A stretch of 64,000 nt of DNA. Origin: Heterocephalus glaber. Lineage: Eukaryota; Chordata; Mammalia; Rodentia; Bathyergidae. How positions within the stretch are numbered: the stretch's first letter is position 1; each line of letters starts with the position of its first letter. The stretch is from contig NW_004624801.1 in assembly GCF_000247695.1 (NCBI RefSeq), forward strand, positions 1,526,875 through 1,590,874, in the 5' to 3' direction. Position numbers and translations under genes: made by a program. Shown here one piece after another: positions 34,034 through 45,315 of this stretch. The notes beneath the pieces were generated by a model that was not told the origin of the DNA, made no database searches, and saw only the letters and a program-made list of their open reading frames with translations.

Positions 34034-34969
34034 CCTTCTGGGCTTCAACTGCTGATTTGGGGATCTAAATTCATTTAGGATAATATTTTTATTTGGTTAT
34101 GCATTTCAATTTTAAACAGCTAGCTTACTGTACTTTGCAAACACAATTCACATTCATAGAGAATGCTGGCACACAGGATGAACCATACTTTATAGACAGG
34201 GTGGCAGGATGCATTACTCATGGGCACACAGGCAGACACCTGAGACACGGTAAGCAAAATTCATAACCAGCTTTCCCATATGCACTGAGTTTGTAACTAG
34301 TATTAGAACAGAATCCAGCAATATTTGTTCATGGTCATGGTTATTCTATTTACACTGCTTACTTAAGGCAGGCTTTTTGATATTTGATTCTCTTACATTT
34401 CATATAATATTTAGTTAGCAACAGAGAAAAATACTTGTTTTCTTAAAGAAGCACAAATCAAAGGAGTAGGATCCAAAGTGAGAACTTTTCACCGAGTCCA
34501 GAGCCTGTAGAAATGCCTTTTCAGGTATGGATGATACTTCTTTATTCATGAGCCTCTCACATAGTGGTTTTACCTTTGTCTGTCATTAAAGGGCCAGACC
34601 TAGTATTATATGTAACTCAAGGCAATTGTAAAATATAAGTATATTTCCCCTCTGTTTAAATAATGGAATAATTTGTCCCATAATCACATTGGTCTCTATG
34701 AGCCCTTGAAGTTTTATGAAGGTGTAAATTGTGAGTCACACCATTACTCGGTTATTAAGCTTGATTTCCACAGTACTTTTTTAAAAATATGAGTCCTAAC
34801 TTTGCTTAACTTTGAACAATTAAATTATTTGGAGATACGTCACTATGAAAATCATGAAGCCCTGGCCCATTGCTCTAATCAGAGCATAACAGATGTGGCA
34901 CTGCTCTTGTGTTAGCTGAAGAGGTAAGAGGTAGGCAAAAGGGCTGTGAATGTGCCCTAGAAGCTCACT
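34034..34969. other. Anonymous non-coding sequence
   Basis: No gene or repeat assigned. Confidence 0.45.
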
Positions 34970-35180
34970 GGTAATTAATTCTAGCTGTGTCGTCTGCTAG
35001 CAAGTTATGTAGTCTTGGGAAATATGCTTACAATATTTGGACTTCAGTTTCCTCTTCTGAGAAACAAAGAAATCTTTTTCCATCCTTTTTAGGAACTTTG
35101 TAAATGGTTGATAAATGTATAAACCTTTAGGAAAGAAACAGGTATATAGTATACACTCAATAAATGTCAGAAATTGTTAT
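34970..35180 (+). mobile_element. MIR SINE, sense
   Basis: Clear MIR order: 'ctagctgtgtcgtctgctag', 'gtcttgggaaatatgc', 'ttcagtttcctcttctgag', ending 'tatacactcaataaatgtc'. Confidence 0.85.
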
Positions 35181-35190
35181 CACCGTCATT

Positions 35191-35406
35191 CAGTGGTTAT
35201 CAATTAGAGGTGAATTTAACCCCAGGGCATATCTCCCATGGTTAGGAGACCTATTTGATTATTAGGACTAGAGGTGGGGCTGCTACTGACCTCTAGTAGG
35301 TGGAGGCCAGAGATGCTACTGAACATCTGACCAGACATCCTACCACCACTACAACAAAGAATTATCCAGCACAAAATGTCATTAAGGCCATGGTGAAGAA
35401 ACCATG
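35191..35406 (+). mobile_element. hAT-type non-autonomous transposon
   Basis: Starts cagtggttatcaattag and ends gtgaagaaaccatg, the degraded terminal repeats of a mammalian hAT element ('cagtggttctcaacc ... gttgagaaaccctg'). Inside are 'ctctagtaggtggaggccag', 'agatgctactgaacatc' and 'acaaagaattatccagcac'. Same family and orientation as the interrupted copy at 52.8-53.5 kb. Confidence 0.78.
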
Positions 35407-35489
35407 CTATAGCAGAAAATGCTTCTTGTGCTACTCTTAACCTCTTTATCGTACTCTCAGTCTGACAAAAAGCTCTATTTCGCCTCATT

Positions 35490-35910
35490 TAAGAACATAT
35501 ATATATCATATTCCACACGTACAACTGAAAGTTTTCCACAACCACACTTATGTAATGCTAACATCCAGATCAAAAGTTAGAATAGCAACAGCACCTTCGT
35601 TATGTTTCTCCCTTAAAAAAGCCATATTTCTCTCCAGAAACATAGCAGATTTTTGTGTTTATACTTCATTCTATGGAATAATACATTAAAGTGTACTGTG
35701 GAAGCTGGGATTTTTCCTTAAATATTGTGATTTTGAGATGCAGCCATAGTATTTCAAGTAGGTATAGTTTATTCATTCTCCATAATACATAGTATTTCTT
35801 TCTGTAACTACACCAGAACTTAAACACTCATTGGACTCTTCAAAACATTCTGTAGCTTAGAGCTTGAAGCAATATGAATAACATTCTTATTATGTACGTT
35901 CTAATACACA
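35490..35910 (-). mobile_element. L1M fragment, antisense
   Basis: 'acgtacaactgaaagttttc', 'taacatccagatcaaaagtt' and 'tattcattctccataatac' fit the antisense 3' part of an old L1, heavily diverged. Confidence 0.5.
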
Positions 35911-35913
35911 CAC

Positions 35914-36052
35914 AGTAAGTCCATGACTTACAAACATATGAGTTGCAAACTTTCACAGGTATACTGTATAAGACCCACTTTGTCAGTTTATGAAGGAATC
36001 TGACTTGCAAACAATTCTGGAACGCAACTTGTTCATAAGTCTGGGACTTACT
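35914..36052. mobile_element. Small Tc1/mariner-like palindromic element
   Basis: Starts agtaagtccatgacttac and ends ataagtctgggacttact. The two ends are complementary at about 18 of 22 positions. Further short copies of the same motif inside (ctgacttgcaaac, 'gttcataag') give a strongly fold-back structure. It matches a known pattern of mammalian mariner/Tigger-class miniature elements; the family name is uncertain. Confidence 0.65.
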
Positions 36053-36129
36053 TTAGGACTGTGAAAAGTATTTGAATTTTTGCTTAACCTATTAATCATA
36101 ATAAATAGAAAATCCAGTCCCAACTCTAC

Positions 36130-36519
36130 ATTACAGTTAAAATAAAATCCAAGGTTCTTTTTAATAGGCCATGATTTCTAGTATGCCAGAAGTGGTTCCA
36201 GTCTGTGCTTGTGGGTCCTGACATCTGCTTTCTCTCTCAAAGGTGTCCTACAAATTATGCTTAAATGTGTGCTATTAGGCCATTGACTAATCTACTACAC
36301 TACTTCCCAGCTCTTAGCAATAGGAGACAATCTCCCATTGCTCACTCTGCCCCAGCTGGACTGTTCTCATTCTGATTTTCTAAACCTATCACCTACTTTG
36401 CATGACTGGGTGCCTACTGTATACATTAATTTATGCACTCTGGTCATAGTTGATACTTTCACATCTTTCAACTCCAAGTTTAAATGCTAAGTCCTTGGAG
36501 AAGCATTAACTTGTCAAAG
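36130..36519 (+). mobile_element. L2 fragment, left part
   Basis: L2 3' region: 'aaaatccaaggttctttt', 'ataggccatgatttctag', 'cactctgccccagctggac', 'ttcaactccaagtttaaatg'. Split from its 3' end by a Tigger transposon. Confidence 0.75.
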
Positions 36520-36521
36520 TA

Positions 36522-37146
36522 CAGCAGTTCCCCGACCCCGGATGGGTGTGTTCCAAGATCTGCAACTGAATACCTGCAAACATGGATAGCATCAAGCCCT
36601 ACAGTTAATGCCCTTTCCATCTTAACTGAGCACTTGTCATATACTGAAGCCATTTCTTCACACATTCAGATAGAAGATTTGTTTTTACTGTAGATCTTAG
36701 GACCCTCAACATACTATTTTAGTCTCTCCTCATTGGCCTAAGAATCTCCACCTTTTCAACTAAAAGAAGCTTTCTAATACTTCATTCACTTTGGAATATC
36801 TGAATTGCCAGCATTACTACTCTTGTGCTTTGGGACCATTGTTAAGTTAAAGAAAGGATACATGACCACAAGCACAGTGATACACTATGAGGCTTGAACT
36901 GACAACTGATAGCTGCCAAATAGCTAACAGGTATGTAGCATATACAACATGTATACACTTGTCAAAGGGATTCGTATCGGGGCAGGGTGAAGCAAGACAG
37001 TGTGAGATTTAATCACACTATGTAGTGCACAATTTAAAACATGCAAGTTATTTATTTCTGTAATTTGCCATTTAACTTTTTCAGACTATGGTTGACTTTA
37101 GGTAACTGAAATGATGGAAAGTGAAACTATGGATGGGGGTACTGCA
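36522..37146. mobile_element. Tigger-like (Tc1/mariner) non-autonomous transposon, nested in L2
   Basis: About 625 bases. The left end cagcagttccccgacccc and right end gggggtactgca are degraded terminal repeats. The internal blocks 'gtgttccaagatctgcaact', acctgcaaacatggatag, 'gacatatggttgactttagg'-like sequence near 37083 and 'ggaaagtgaaactatggat' follow the Tigger 'ccgcggata ... gaaaccgcgga' layout. TA at 36520-36521 and 37147-37148 is the expected target duplication. No transposase frame survives. Confidence 0.8.
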
Positions 37147-37148
37147 TA

Positions 37149-37360
37149 TTCTTCCCCTTTCCCCATATTTACTGTGCTTGTACACTACTTCCTTCATACC
37201 ACTTCTCATGCTATACAACTGCTGGTTTGTGGGTGCAAGTGTTTAGTAGTCTTCCTCCAACCCTCCCCTAGACTGTAAACTCCATTAGTCTAAAAATTAA
37301 ACTTTCTCACCTTTGAATAGACCTTGAATATGTGTTAAATTTATAGGTGAATGAATAATC
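37149..37360 (+). mobile_element. L2 fragment, 3' part
   Basis: Continues the L2 after the Tigger: 'ccatatttactgtgcttg', 'ctagactgtaaactccatta', 'gaataGACCTTGAATATG'-type tail ending in 'aggtgaatgaat', the L2 terminal repeat region. Confidence 0.72.
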
Positions 37361-37643
37361 AAGAACAGTTAGATAACTAAGTGGGAAATCAGAAGCTTAC
37401 CTTTAAATCATTGTGTTTAGTTCTTTAATGTAATCTCTTTACAAATAATTACCTAGACAGTGAACAAGCAACATACAATGATTCTAGGTTAAAAAACACA
37501 TAAAAAAAGAAAATTACAATATACTTTAAAAAAAATCATGTAACTAGAATAAAACTATGATGTCTATCACCAGTCCTTATTTCTAATGACCATAAGAAAT
37601 GAAATTAGGCCCATGTTTATTATGTAATGTGTTAAAAAATTAA
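37361..37643. other. Anonymous spacer
   Basis: AT-rich, no assigned feature. Confidence 0.4.
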
Positions 37644-37656
37644 TTTGAATGTATTT

Positions 37657-37772
37657 GTAAATTTCTTTTCTTTTATTTATTTATTTATTTTTTGAGGTAC
37701 TGGGGTTCGAGCTTGGGACCTTGCACTTGTGGGGAAGGTGGTAGAACCACTGAGCTAAATCTCTGGCCCTAT
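37657..37772 (-). mobile_element. ID-type SINE, antisense, with 13-base target duplication
   Basis: The minus strand reads ccagagatttagctcagtgg (A box), ctcgaaccccagtacctc (B box region) and an A-rich tail with TAAA units. The flanking copies tttgaatgtattt at 37644-37656 and 37773-37785 are identical, so this is one of the younger insertions. Confidence 0.9.
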
Positions 37773-37785
37773 TTTGAATGTATTT

Positions 37786-37959
37786 ATGTCTCCCGAAGAC
37801 ATACCAAGTATATATTACATGATGAATAAAAAGATTTACAAAATAACAATATGTACCATTTACAAGGCAATCATTATAAACATAACCAGCATTTTAATGC
37901 ATTTATCTTCTTTAAAAGGATTTCACATTCTCTGAATTTCTGTCAAGATATCATTTTCC
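37786..37959. other. Anonymous spacer
   Basis: No assigned feature. Confidence 0.4.
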
Positions 37960-38140
37960 TCTACCTTCGTCTCTGCTTTCATAGGACTTTACTATTTCCT
38001 TCTTAACTGGTCTTCATAATTTCATGATATAGACCATTCACTCATTCATTCTCTAACAATAAATCTTTTAAAATAACAATCAATCTTACTTTCTCTAATG
38101 TTTCAAATATTTTTGCTCACCTACAATTTTGACAGAAGAC
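37960..38140 (+). mobile_element. Probable L2 fragment
   Basis: 'ccttcttaactggtcttc' and 'caataaatcttttaaaataa' correspond to the L2 segment 'cctcctaactggtctcc ... gtgatccttttaaaac'. Diverged; possibly the same element that continues at 38.7 kb. Confidence 0.5.
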
Positions 38141-38541
38141 ACTAGCAATCCACTGAAGCTATACTGGAATAGAAGGTGATATTGGTGGTTGTTCACTTTT
38201 TATTTTTATTTATTGTATTTTATTTTACTGACTTCAAGAAAATTAAGAACAACAGGAGCTATTCTTTCATATTTTCCATTCCCTATTTCTCATTAATTCA
38301 AAACCACTCGATAAGAGGCAAAGAAGGGAAACAAATCTGCATGCATGGATCCTGAATCCATTTCTACCCTATGCTGGTAAAGCACGCACACTGGAAGTGG
38401 CATATCCAGGTTCTCTGGTACCAAGAGGCTCCAGGAAAACCTAAGATCCTCTGAAGTCATTTAAAAGTATTCACTGACTGAGGTTGTACATGGAGCAAAA
38501 ATAATATTTAAAAGTAGAAGGTGAAACATCCAATTCAAAAA
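38141..38541. other. Anonymous spacer
   Basis: Between probable L2 pieces; no feature assigned. Confidence 0.4.
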
Positions 38542-38551
38542 AACTATATAT

Positions 38552-38644
38552 CTGGGCCAGGGATTTAGCTCAGTGGTTCTGCTGCCTGCAAGTTCAAGGT
38601 CCCAAGTTCGATCCCTGGTACAATAAACAAACAAACAAACAAAC
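38552..38644 (+). mobile_element. ID-type SINE, sense, with 10-base target duplication
   Basis: The most intact ID element here: ggatttagctcagtggttc (A box), caagttcgatccctgg (B box) and a tail of AAAC units. Flanks aactatatat (38542-38551) and aactgtatat (38645-38654) differ by one base. The intact A and B boxes resemble a RNA polymerase III promoter, but there is no evidence that it is expressed. Confidence 0.92.
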
Positions 38645-38699
38645 AACTGTATATGTTGTTTCTTCCTCAAACTAAATCCCAAATCATATCTCTCTGACT

Positions 38700-39300
38700 C
38701 TTTCACTAACGCCTAGACCAACCATAATTACCTCTGTCCTAAACTGATGCCGGTTCTCCATGACTATCCCTGCTTTCACCCACACTAGTCAATTCTCTCC
38801 CCAGATTTATGCTTATAAAATTCAGATCTTATCCCCCACCCATTGTTCACCCCTCTCAGAGGACTTCTCCCATCCCACTCACAGGATGGTCCAAAGTCAT
38901 CACCAGGGTCCACCAGGTCTGTTTGCTTCCCCATTCGACTCTATTTCAGCCCCTAAAGGACCATGGATGTTCCACAAACATGCAAGTCACAATCCTTGGT
39001 AAGCCTTCATGCTCTGTCCTTCCTCTGCTTTGAGTTCGCCTCTCCAGATGATTCAGCTGGCTCCATGTTCATGAATCCCATCAGGAATCCTACTCAGCTC
39101 TCATCTCCTCAGAAAGGTCTTTCCTGACCACACCGCCTAAGATAGCAGGCCTCATCCTAGCATCCATTACCCTGGCTTGTTCTTCTTTATAGTCCTACAG
39201 TGGAATAATTACATATTTGTTTGCTTTGTGTTGGTCCAACTCTATGAAGGAAATATAAACTCCATGCAAGTAGGTACTTCATTTTTCCTTTCTTGATTGG
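38700..39300 (+). mobile_element. L2 fragment
   Basis: Follows the L2 3' end: 'ttcagatcttatcccccacc', 'aggtctttcctgaccacacc', 'atccattaccctggcttgt', 'ctttatagtcctacagtgg', 'ataaactccatgcaagtagg', all matching the order of the L2 consensus tail. Confidence 0.75.
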
Positions 39301-39359
39301 AACATAAACTGGTGTAAAGTATAAGTTTGAGTGATTCCTGATGGCAGTATTAATAATTA

Positions 39360-39580
39360 TGACATGGTGAAATCATTTGAACATCTATTGCTTGTCGGGC
39401 TCTGCACTGGGTGCCTTTTATGCATTATTTAATGTATTTCTGCTATTGAATTACTGCCACTGCTGTCCCTATTTTACAAAGAAAGAGCACCAGACTAAGA
39501 GAGGTCAAGTTATGCTCCAGTAGTGTCGTTAGTCCTGATCTGACTAGGTTTTCTTCTGTACCACTGCTTGATCCTAGAAC
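39360..39580 (-). mobile_element. MIR SINE, antisense
   Basis: 'ggctctgcactgggtgcc', 'tatgcattatttaatgta', 'ctattttacaaagaaagag' and 'taagagaggtcaagttatgc' follow the reverse MIR consensus. Confidence 0.8.
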
Positions 39581-40945
39581 CTAATCTTCTAGATATATTA
39601 TACTCTATGAAGTACTAATGATACATTTCAATTAAGTCCATTTTTTTCCAAAGGAGGGATTATAAATGTTAGTGAGAAGAACAAACAGGAGTATTCATAA
39701 AAGGGAATCTTACCCCCACCCTGGTACATACACTTTGTGCTTTACTTCAGGGTCAAATTGCCAGGTGCTAAAAGGCAGGCAGTGGCTTGAACTTCCACAC
39801 CACGATAATTATCAAAATACAGGGGAACTGAAGGAAGCAGAGAAGACCAAATGCAGAATTCTCTGTATAGAAAGAGCCTTGAATTTATCTGCATTTTAAT
39901 GTCTTTCTACATTTTAAAATATTAGTTGAAAGGGGGATTTGAGAGTGTCGTGCAGCCAAAGAAAACATTTAATACACTGTTACACTAGAATTTTATTATA
40001 CTCAAGTTCACAGGCACCCCTGCTGCTGCTGCTGCTGCTGCTATGGTTGCTGCCTGTCCAGAGACTGGTGAATCAGTGGTTGTGTCTGAGAAGGAGACAA
40101 ATAGGATGGAAAAAATATCCATTTCTCTGGCTCTATGTGTATTTTAGAAGGCAGTATGGTTGCATCATGTACTTATGGTAACAGAGTGGTAAAAAGAAAA
40201 AAAATTGGGTTGAAGTATCAAATTAGCTTCGTTTTTTTATAACACCGTGGCACAGGTTTTTTTTCTTTTTAATGTAGTAGACATTTATATTTTTGTATTG
40301 TCATGGAGACCATATGTGATTCAAATAATTATGCACATTATTATGGAATAATTTGTCTCCTGTGAAGTCATCCTTTTAGTGATACATGCTGTGGATAGAA
40401 AAGATGAAAGAAGCAAGCCAGAGAGTGTATATTTATACAATGTGACAAGTACATACACAAAGAAAGATGATGTAATAATGGAGGTAATTTAGAGGTTCTG
40501 GCAAGTACATGGGTGGTAAACCATGACTGCAGTTGACTCTCAAAAGCTGGGCTGAATATTCCTGGGGGAAAAAACTTATTTATATTTTTTCAAGAAACAT
40601 TCAGGTTAGGATAGGATTCACTTGAGCCTAATAACTACCAATCTTCTGTTTCTGAAAGAAGGAAAGAAAGAAGGAGACTCAATCTTTTAATTCACCAATC
40701 TGTAAATTGGGGTCGATTAATGGAATGCACATTTTCTCCTCTAAAGATGAAGATGATGAAGTAGCCATCTCCACCCTGCAACCAACTGAGAGCTCTCTCT
40801 AGACTTGTCCAAATCTTCCTGTGTGACCTTTTATACCACCCTTGGTTTGTGTGTGGAAAGAGCAAGACTACAGTATTTTAGTTGCGCGTAAGCATCAAGT
40901 TCCATTGACTTGGTAGAGTCCATTTTCAAGAAATCTTTCTTTCAG
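39581..40945. other. Anonymous non-coding sequence with a short CTG repeat
   Basis: No assigned gene. A (TGC)7 run lies at 40021-40042; the leucine run in the frame across it is a consequence of the repeat. Confidence 0.45.
40021..40042. repeat. (TGC)7 trinucleotide repeat
   Basis: Seven perfect TGC units. The repeat is short and lies in sequence without coding support. Confidence 0.95.
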
Positions 40946-40956
40946 AAAGTAAATTT

Positions 40957-41154
40957 GAAGCCAGGCATGCTGCTGCATTACTGTAATCCCAGCACTCTCA
41001 GAGTCTGAGGCAGGAGGCTCATAATTTCTAGCCCAGCCTGGGAAGTTTAGCAATTAAGCAAGACCCTGTCTCAAAAGAAAAAATACAAAAAAGGGTTAAA
41101 GATGTAGCTTGTTTTGAAGGCCCTGGGTTCAATCCCCAGTACTACAAAAAAAAA
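40957..41154 (+). mobile_element. Composite B1-ID SINE, sense, with 11-base target duplication
   Basis: The B1 half (agccaggcatgctgctgca, 'gtaatcccagcactctcag', 'ctgaggcaggaggctc') is followed by a degraded ID half ('gttaaagatgtagcttg', ccctgggttcaatcccc) and an A run. aaagtaaattt occurs at 40946-40956 and 41155-41165. The order, B1 first and ID second, is the opposite of the mouse B4 element and is informative for the rodent lineage. Confidence 0.9.
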
Positions 41155-41165
41155 AAAGTAAATTT

Positions 41166-41345
41166 AATTTTCAGACAATTTTAGATGTACGGAAAAACTG
41201 AATACAGTCTTACATATCTCTTGCCCAGTTTCCTCTGTAGTTCTCGTCACACATTACTGTGATATTTGTCAAAACTAAGAAACAAGTACTGGTGCACTAC
41301 TATTTAAGCCTTCACATGGATTCCACCAGTTGTCCTATGAGCTCC
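41166..41345 (-). mobile_element. L1M fragment, antisense
   Basis: 'cagacaattttagatgtacg', 'ccagtttcctctgtagttc' and 'ccaccagttgtcctatgag' follow the antisense 3' region of old L1ME-like elements. Confidence 0.6.
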
Positions 41346-41870
41346 CTCTCTGTCTTAGCGTCTGGCACTGTGTGTCAGGTGCCTCTTACCACTTAGGAAT
41401 TGTTTTTACATTTCTTCGGTGGAGTGGAGATAGGCATGCGGTAGAGCATGAAGCCCAGTAGATAGACGAAAAACCAGAATCTGACGAAAAACCTGAAATC
41501 TGATCACCCTGAATGATCGATCCCAGGACCTTGGGAGACTGAACCTCATGGAGCTCCTAAGTTCCCCTGGAGCAAATCCAAGACGAAGAATCTGAAAGAG
41601 TCTGCCTCTCAGCTCAGCCTCAAGTGGCCCTCAGGTAGAGAAGACAGGGCCAACCTGTGCAGAAGGGTGCCTGGCCCTGGCGAATGCACCCTTTCAGGGG
41701 AGGTCTCTCCCTCCACACCCAGTTGCCCCAGGCCCCTCCCACAGCCTCCTCTGCGCCGCCTGCTCAGTCCCTGCTGGTTACAACTTTTGCCTCCTCGTCT
41801 CCCTCCCTCAGCAGGACACCAATCCTGCAAGCTTGCAAAGGCCAAACAAAACTGGAACTCACAAATATGT
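41346..41870. other. GC-richer block of unknown origin
   Basis: Distinctly GC-richer than its surroundings, with about a dozen CpG sites, and flanked by AT-rich DNA. It contains a near-perfect tandem pair (gacgaaaaaccagaatct at 41465-41482, gacgaaaaacctgaaatct at 41483-41501). Open frames of 71-78 codons occur on both strands but none is recognisable. It could be a solitary LTR, a retrocopy of an unknown RNA, or a small CpG-containing regulatory element. Confidence 0.4.
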
Positions 41871-44800
41871 AACTGTTTTCCTTAGCTCATGGTGTAAATC
41901 AAAAACGGGGGTGGGGGTGGGGGGGAATTCTGTTAGCACAAGGCTCGGGAGTGTTTATTTTTTTGCCAGCTGCAACCTGCTACCCTCACAGGGGATCACC
42001 TAAAACCAGTTATGGTTTAGGTTGGAGGGAGATGTCAAACTTAAGCTGCGGGCTTGGCCTCTCTCAATGAATTACGACCTTGTCAAGAACCTATTTTTTT
42101 AAATCAATGCAGGTTTTCTATCAAATCAAATACCTGCACACTAAATTATAGTTTTGGTGCCAGGCTGGCTCTCCAAATTTTGTTTCCCCTTTGCTAGTTT
42201 TTTCCAGTCTCCTCCCCCTACCCTCCTCCTTCTCCTTACAGTGATACAGACAGTTTTTTGTCCATAAGGAGAAATTGAAAAGCAAGCCCTATACTTGGTG
42301 GGGAGACAGGCTGAGGAATTGCCTTTGCCATCCCTTGTGCACACAATACCAGTGCTCACCATCTGGGTCTGACTTGAATGGCAGAAGTGCTCCACCTGTA
42401 CACTATCAAGGAGGTCTTTTGGATTCAACTTAGTGGCAGAGAACATCTTTCTTTCAGAAGAAAGATGTTGTTTTTGTTTTCTTCCAAAACGATGGGATAA
42501 AGAGGTAAATATATAGATAATTGTGTGGGTGCATTTTCCAAACATCTCTCCCAGTTTTGTCAAGTGATAAATATAAATAAATTTCAGAGAGACAACAGAT
42601 CCTTCTTTTCTTCTTTCCTGCCTCCATTCCTCCTCTCTCTTCTTTACTCTTCCCCTAACTTGTTTTAACTTCCTTCTTTCGCTTCAACTATTTCCTTAAA
42701 CAAGAAAGGAAACTCATCTGCTCTCAGATTATGTTCTTCCTGATAAGTTGGACATCTAACTTTAGAAGTGAGCTTGTTCTAGTAGCTTAGTGGAAAGGTA
42801 TTAAAGCTGGAGTTGCCTGCCCTTAATACTCCAGGCAAAGCCAGCTGAGGCTTGAAGTACCTTCTATGGAAATGTGGCAAGAATGATTCCTCTATAGCAG
42901 GAATCTACCTGGGTCAACATCCATTTCAAGCAAAGCCATGGAAGCATATAGTCCAGAGCTGGCACTGAGAGGGCCCTTTACATGGCCCGGAAGTCCTTAT
43001 TTGATGGTTTTCCAATGAAATGCCACATATACTTCAGTGCATGTGTAAAGAATCCTCCAATGAATTACAAACTATTTTCAGTAGCAATTAGGGTGGCTAA
43101 AACACCAATGAGGAAATCCCAAACAGCTGTGTTTGAGTCTTCTGAACCCAAATCAAATATTTTCTGCTTGGACTCAGGATATTTTCCATATGTTATCACG
43201 GTGCCCGTGTCACAGTCACTGCACACTAAAGGGCTGTACTAGCAGGAGCTCCTCTCTTCTCCTTTCTCCCCACCTTATCCAGCGGGAAGCCACCATTGGT
43301 GAGTAGCCATGCTATGACAAAGGCATGCTTAACAGTGCCCCTGTTGGGCAGTCTGAATTGCGAGTTTAACTCTTCCTCTGAGAAGCTTAAGGTAAACCCA
43401 GGGAAAACAGAGAAAAATGCTCATTTACAAACTAAAGTAAAAAAGCCAAGACGCCTAGTTGTATCAGAGGGGAGCCTAGGTACAAAAACATCCACCTGCG
43501 TCTGTCTTCTCTTTAATAGGTTTATAAATCCACTGGACAGTTATTTCACTAAATTCTTACTATGTCAAATTTCCCAAAGCTAGTTAGGATACAAATATAA
43601 GTAAGATGTGAGGAAGCTCATAAACTGTCAGGAGAGAACATAAACAACCAGTGCTAATATAGAAGACTGAGGCCAGTGACAGGAGAGGACAGACTGCTTT
43701 TAAAGTTCAGCATCCATTTGCCTCATCTGAACACTTCTTGAGAAAAATATCAACTCTGCTGTCCCTGGAGCCCTCAGCTCATCTGCTTTGGATACAATTA
43801 GCCTTGATTTCCACTTCAAGGATGGGGCCTGATGGATCTAAGCTACTTCATGAATCTGATGCTTCGGGCTTCCATGACTGGAGCAGAGATGGAAATAAGA
43901 CCCAATTCTCACAAACAAGAAAGCATTGCATGTACTAAGAAGCCAGAGTTCAGATCCAGGAAGAAGAAACTTACTGTGTGCATCTTATCCAGTCCAAGGT
44001 CAGTATCCCCAGAGTAGACAATGGTGAGGAGTCAGGTTCACTGTGTGAAATATGGGGCCAACCAAGGCTCCCCTGCTCCTGTAAAAAGACAGGAAGTATA
44101 CTTGGCCTTTGAAGCTGTCCAACTACAAAAGAGAAATGAAATTATACCTGGAAAGAGGACTCTTAGCCAGGAACATACAGTCCCCAATTCTGTTGCATCC
44201 TAGGGGAGCTTGAGAACTCAATCTTCCCAGTATGAAGTGAATAGAAGAGAGGCATCTCCCTTGAAATTTAGGGTGATTAGGATGATGCTGTGCTTTCTCA
44301 CTCTTTAGCTTCCCACATGTCCTCAGAAACTTCAAAGATCCCAAGATACAGCAAAAGCATAAGACAAAAGGATAGCACAGCTCTGAACCCTGCATGGAAC
44401 ACAACCAGACACACTGATTCAGACTGTACCTGGAAGGAGAGCTGGATTTCCATTATATTAACCTGGCTGAATATAGTAATTTATCAAAGTGTTTAGCTTA
44501 GCCTACTTGAAACTCTGGTGAAAGATGACAATACAAGTCCTGGGACTGTTCTAAGAATCTTGAAATGCAGAAAGAAGGAGTAGTCCAACTGGTAAGGTGG
44601 AGAACTACAGGGAAAGGAGACAACGAAAAGAAATTATACAAGATGAGCTGATACATAAAACTGCAAAACATATGAACAAAACAAATAGTACTCTGGGGTG
44701 GATTCACTCCATCCAAAATAAGCACATGCATGAGTTAATTCACAGAAGTACTCTGAAAATCACTGGGGTGATTTTCCTGTCTTTCTATCCTTAACAGTCA

Positions 44801-45234
44801 CTTTTGCATCCCAGAAGAAGGCTGGAACCACCCAAAGGGGCCACAATAGGCAGCATGGAAGGCAGCAAAGCTGAGATCCTGGAGCTGCATTATGTGCACA
44901 CTGGTGCCTGCAGCCAGCCCTAATCATGGTTTCAGACCTTCACTAATACTCTGAACTTGTTTTTTCCCCAAGGCCATCTTCATGGCCTGCCTCCTCGGCA
45001 GCCAGACAAGACCTGACACTCAACAGGGCTCCACCTTCAGTTGTAGGCTCTGCTGCCACCACCTTGAAATGCTTACAGTCTTTGAACAAGGTCCCTGCTC
45101 TTTCCTTTTGCACAGAACCCCTCAAAGGGTATGGCGGTAACTGATTAAGGCAGTAGCAAAAGTGCTAAGAGAGTATATAAGGGAGAAAGGTAATATTTGA
45201 AACATGCCTTGAACAGAAGTAAGTGTTAGGGGGA
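41871..45234. other. Anonymous sequence, few recognisable repeats
   Basis: A G run at 41905-41924 (ggggtgggggtggggggg). The 140-codon frame on the minus strand at 42141-42563 has no known domain. Several short frames at 42980-44800 are unsupported. Confidence 0.45.
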
Positions 45235-45315
45235 GACAGGGAGAGAGAGAGAGAGAGAAGGAGGGAGAGAGAGGGAGAGGGAGAGAGAGGGAGAGGGAAG
45301 GAGAGGGAGAGAGGA
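45235..45315. repeat. (GA)n/(GGGAGA)n purine microsatellite
   Basis: Impure GA and GGGAGA units. Confidence 0.93.

Noticed and set aside
38552..38644. Functional tRNA gene
   Set aside because: The A and B boxes are those of an ID SINE; there is no cloverleaf-consistent length, and the A-rich tail and target duplications show that it is a retroposon.
39939..40181. Frame containing a leucine run
   Set aside because: The run is simply the (TGC)7 repeat; no other coding evidence.
42141..42563. 140-codon minus-strand open frame
   Set aside because: No recognisable family, poor composition for a protein and no promoter or poly(A) context seen.
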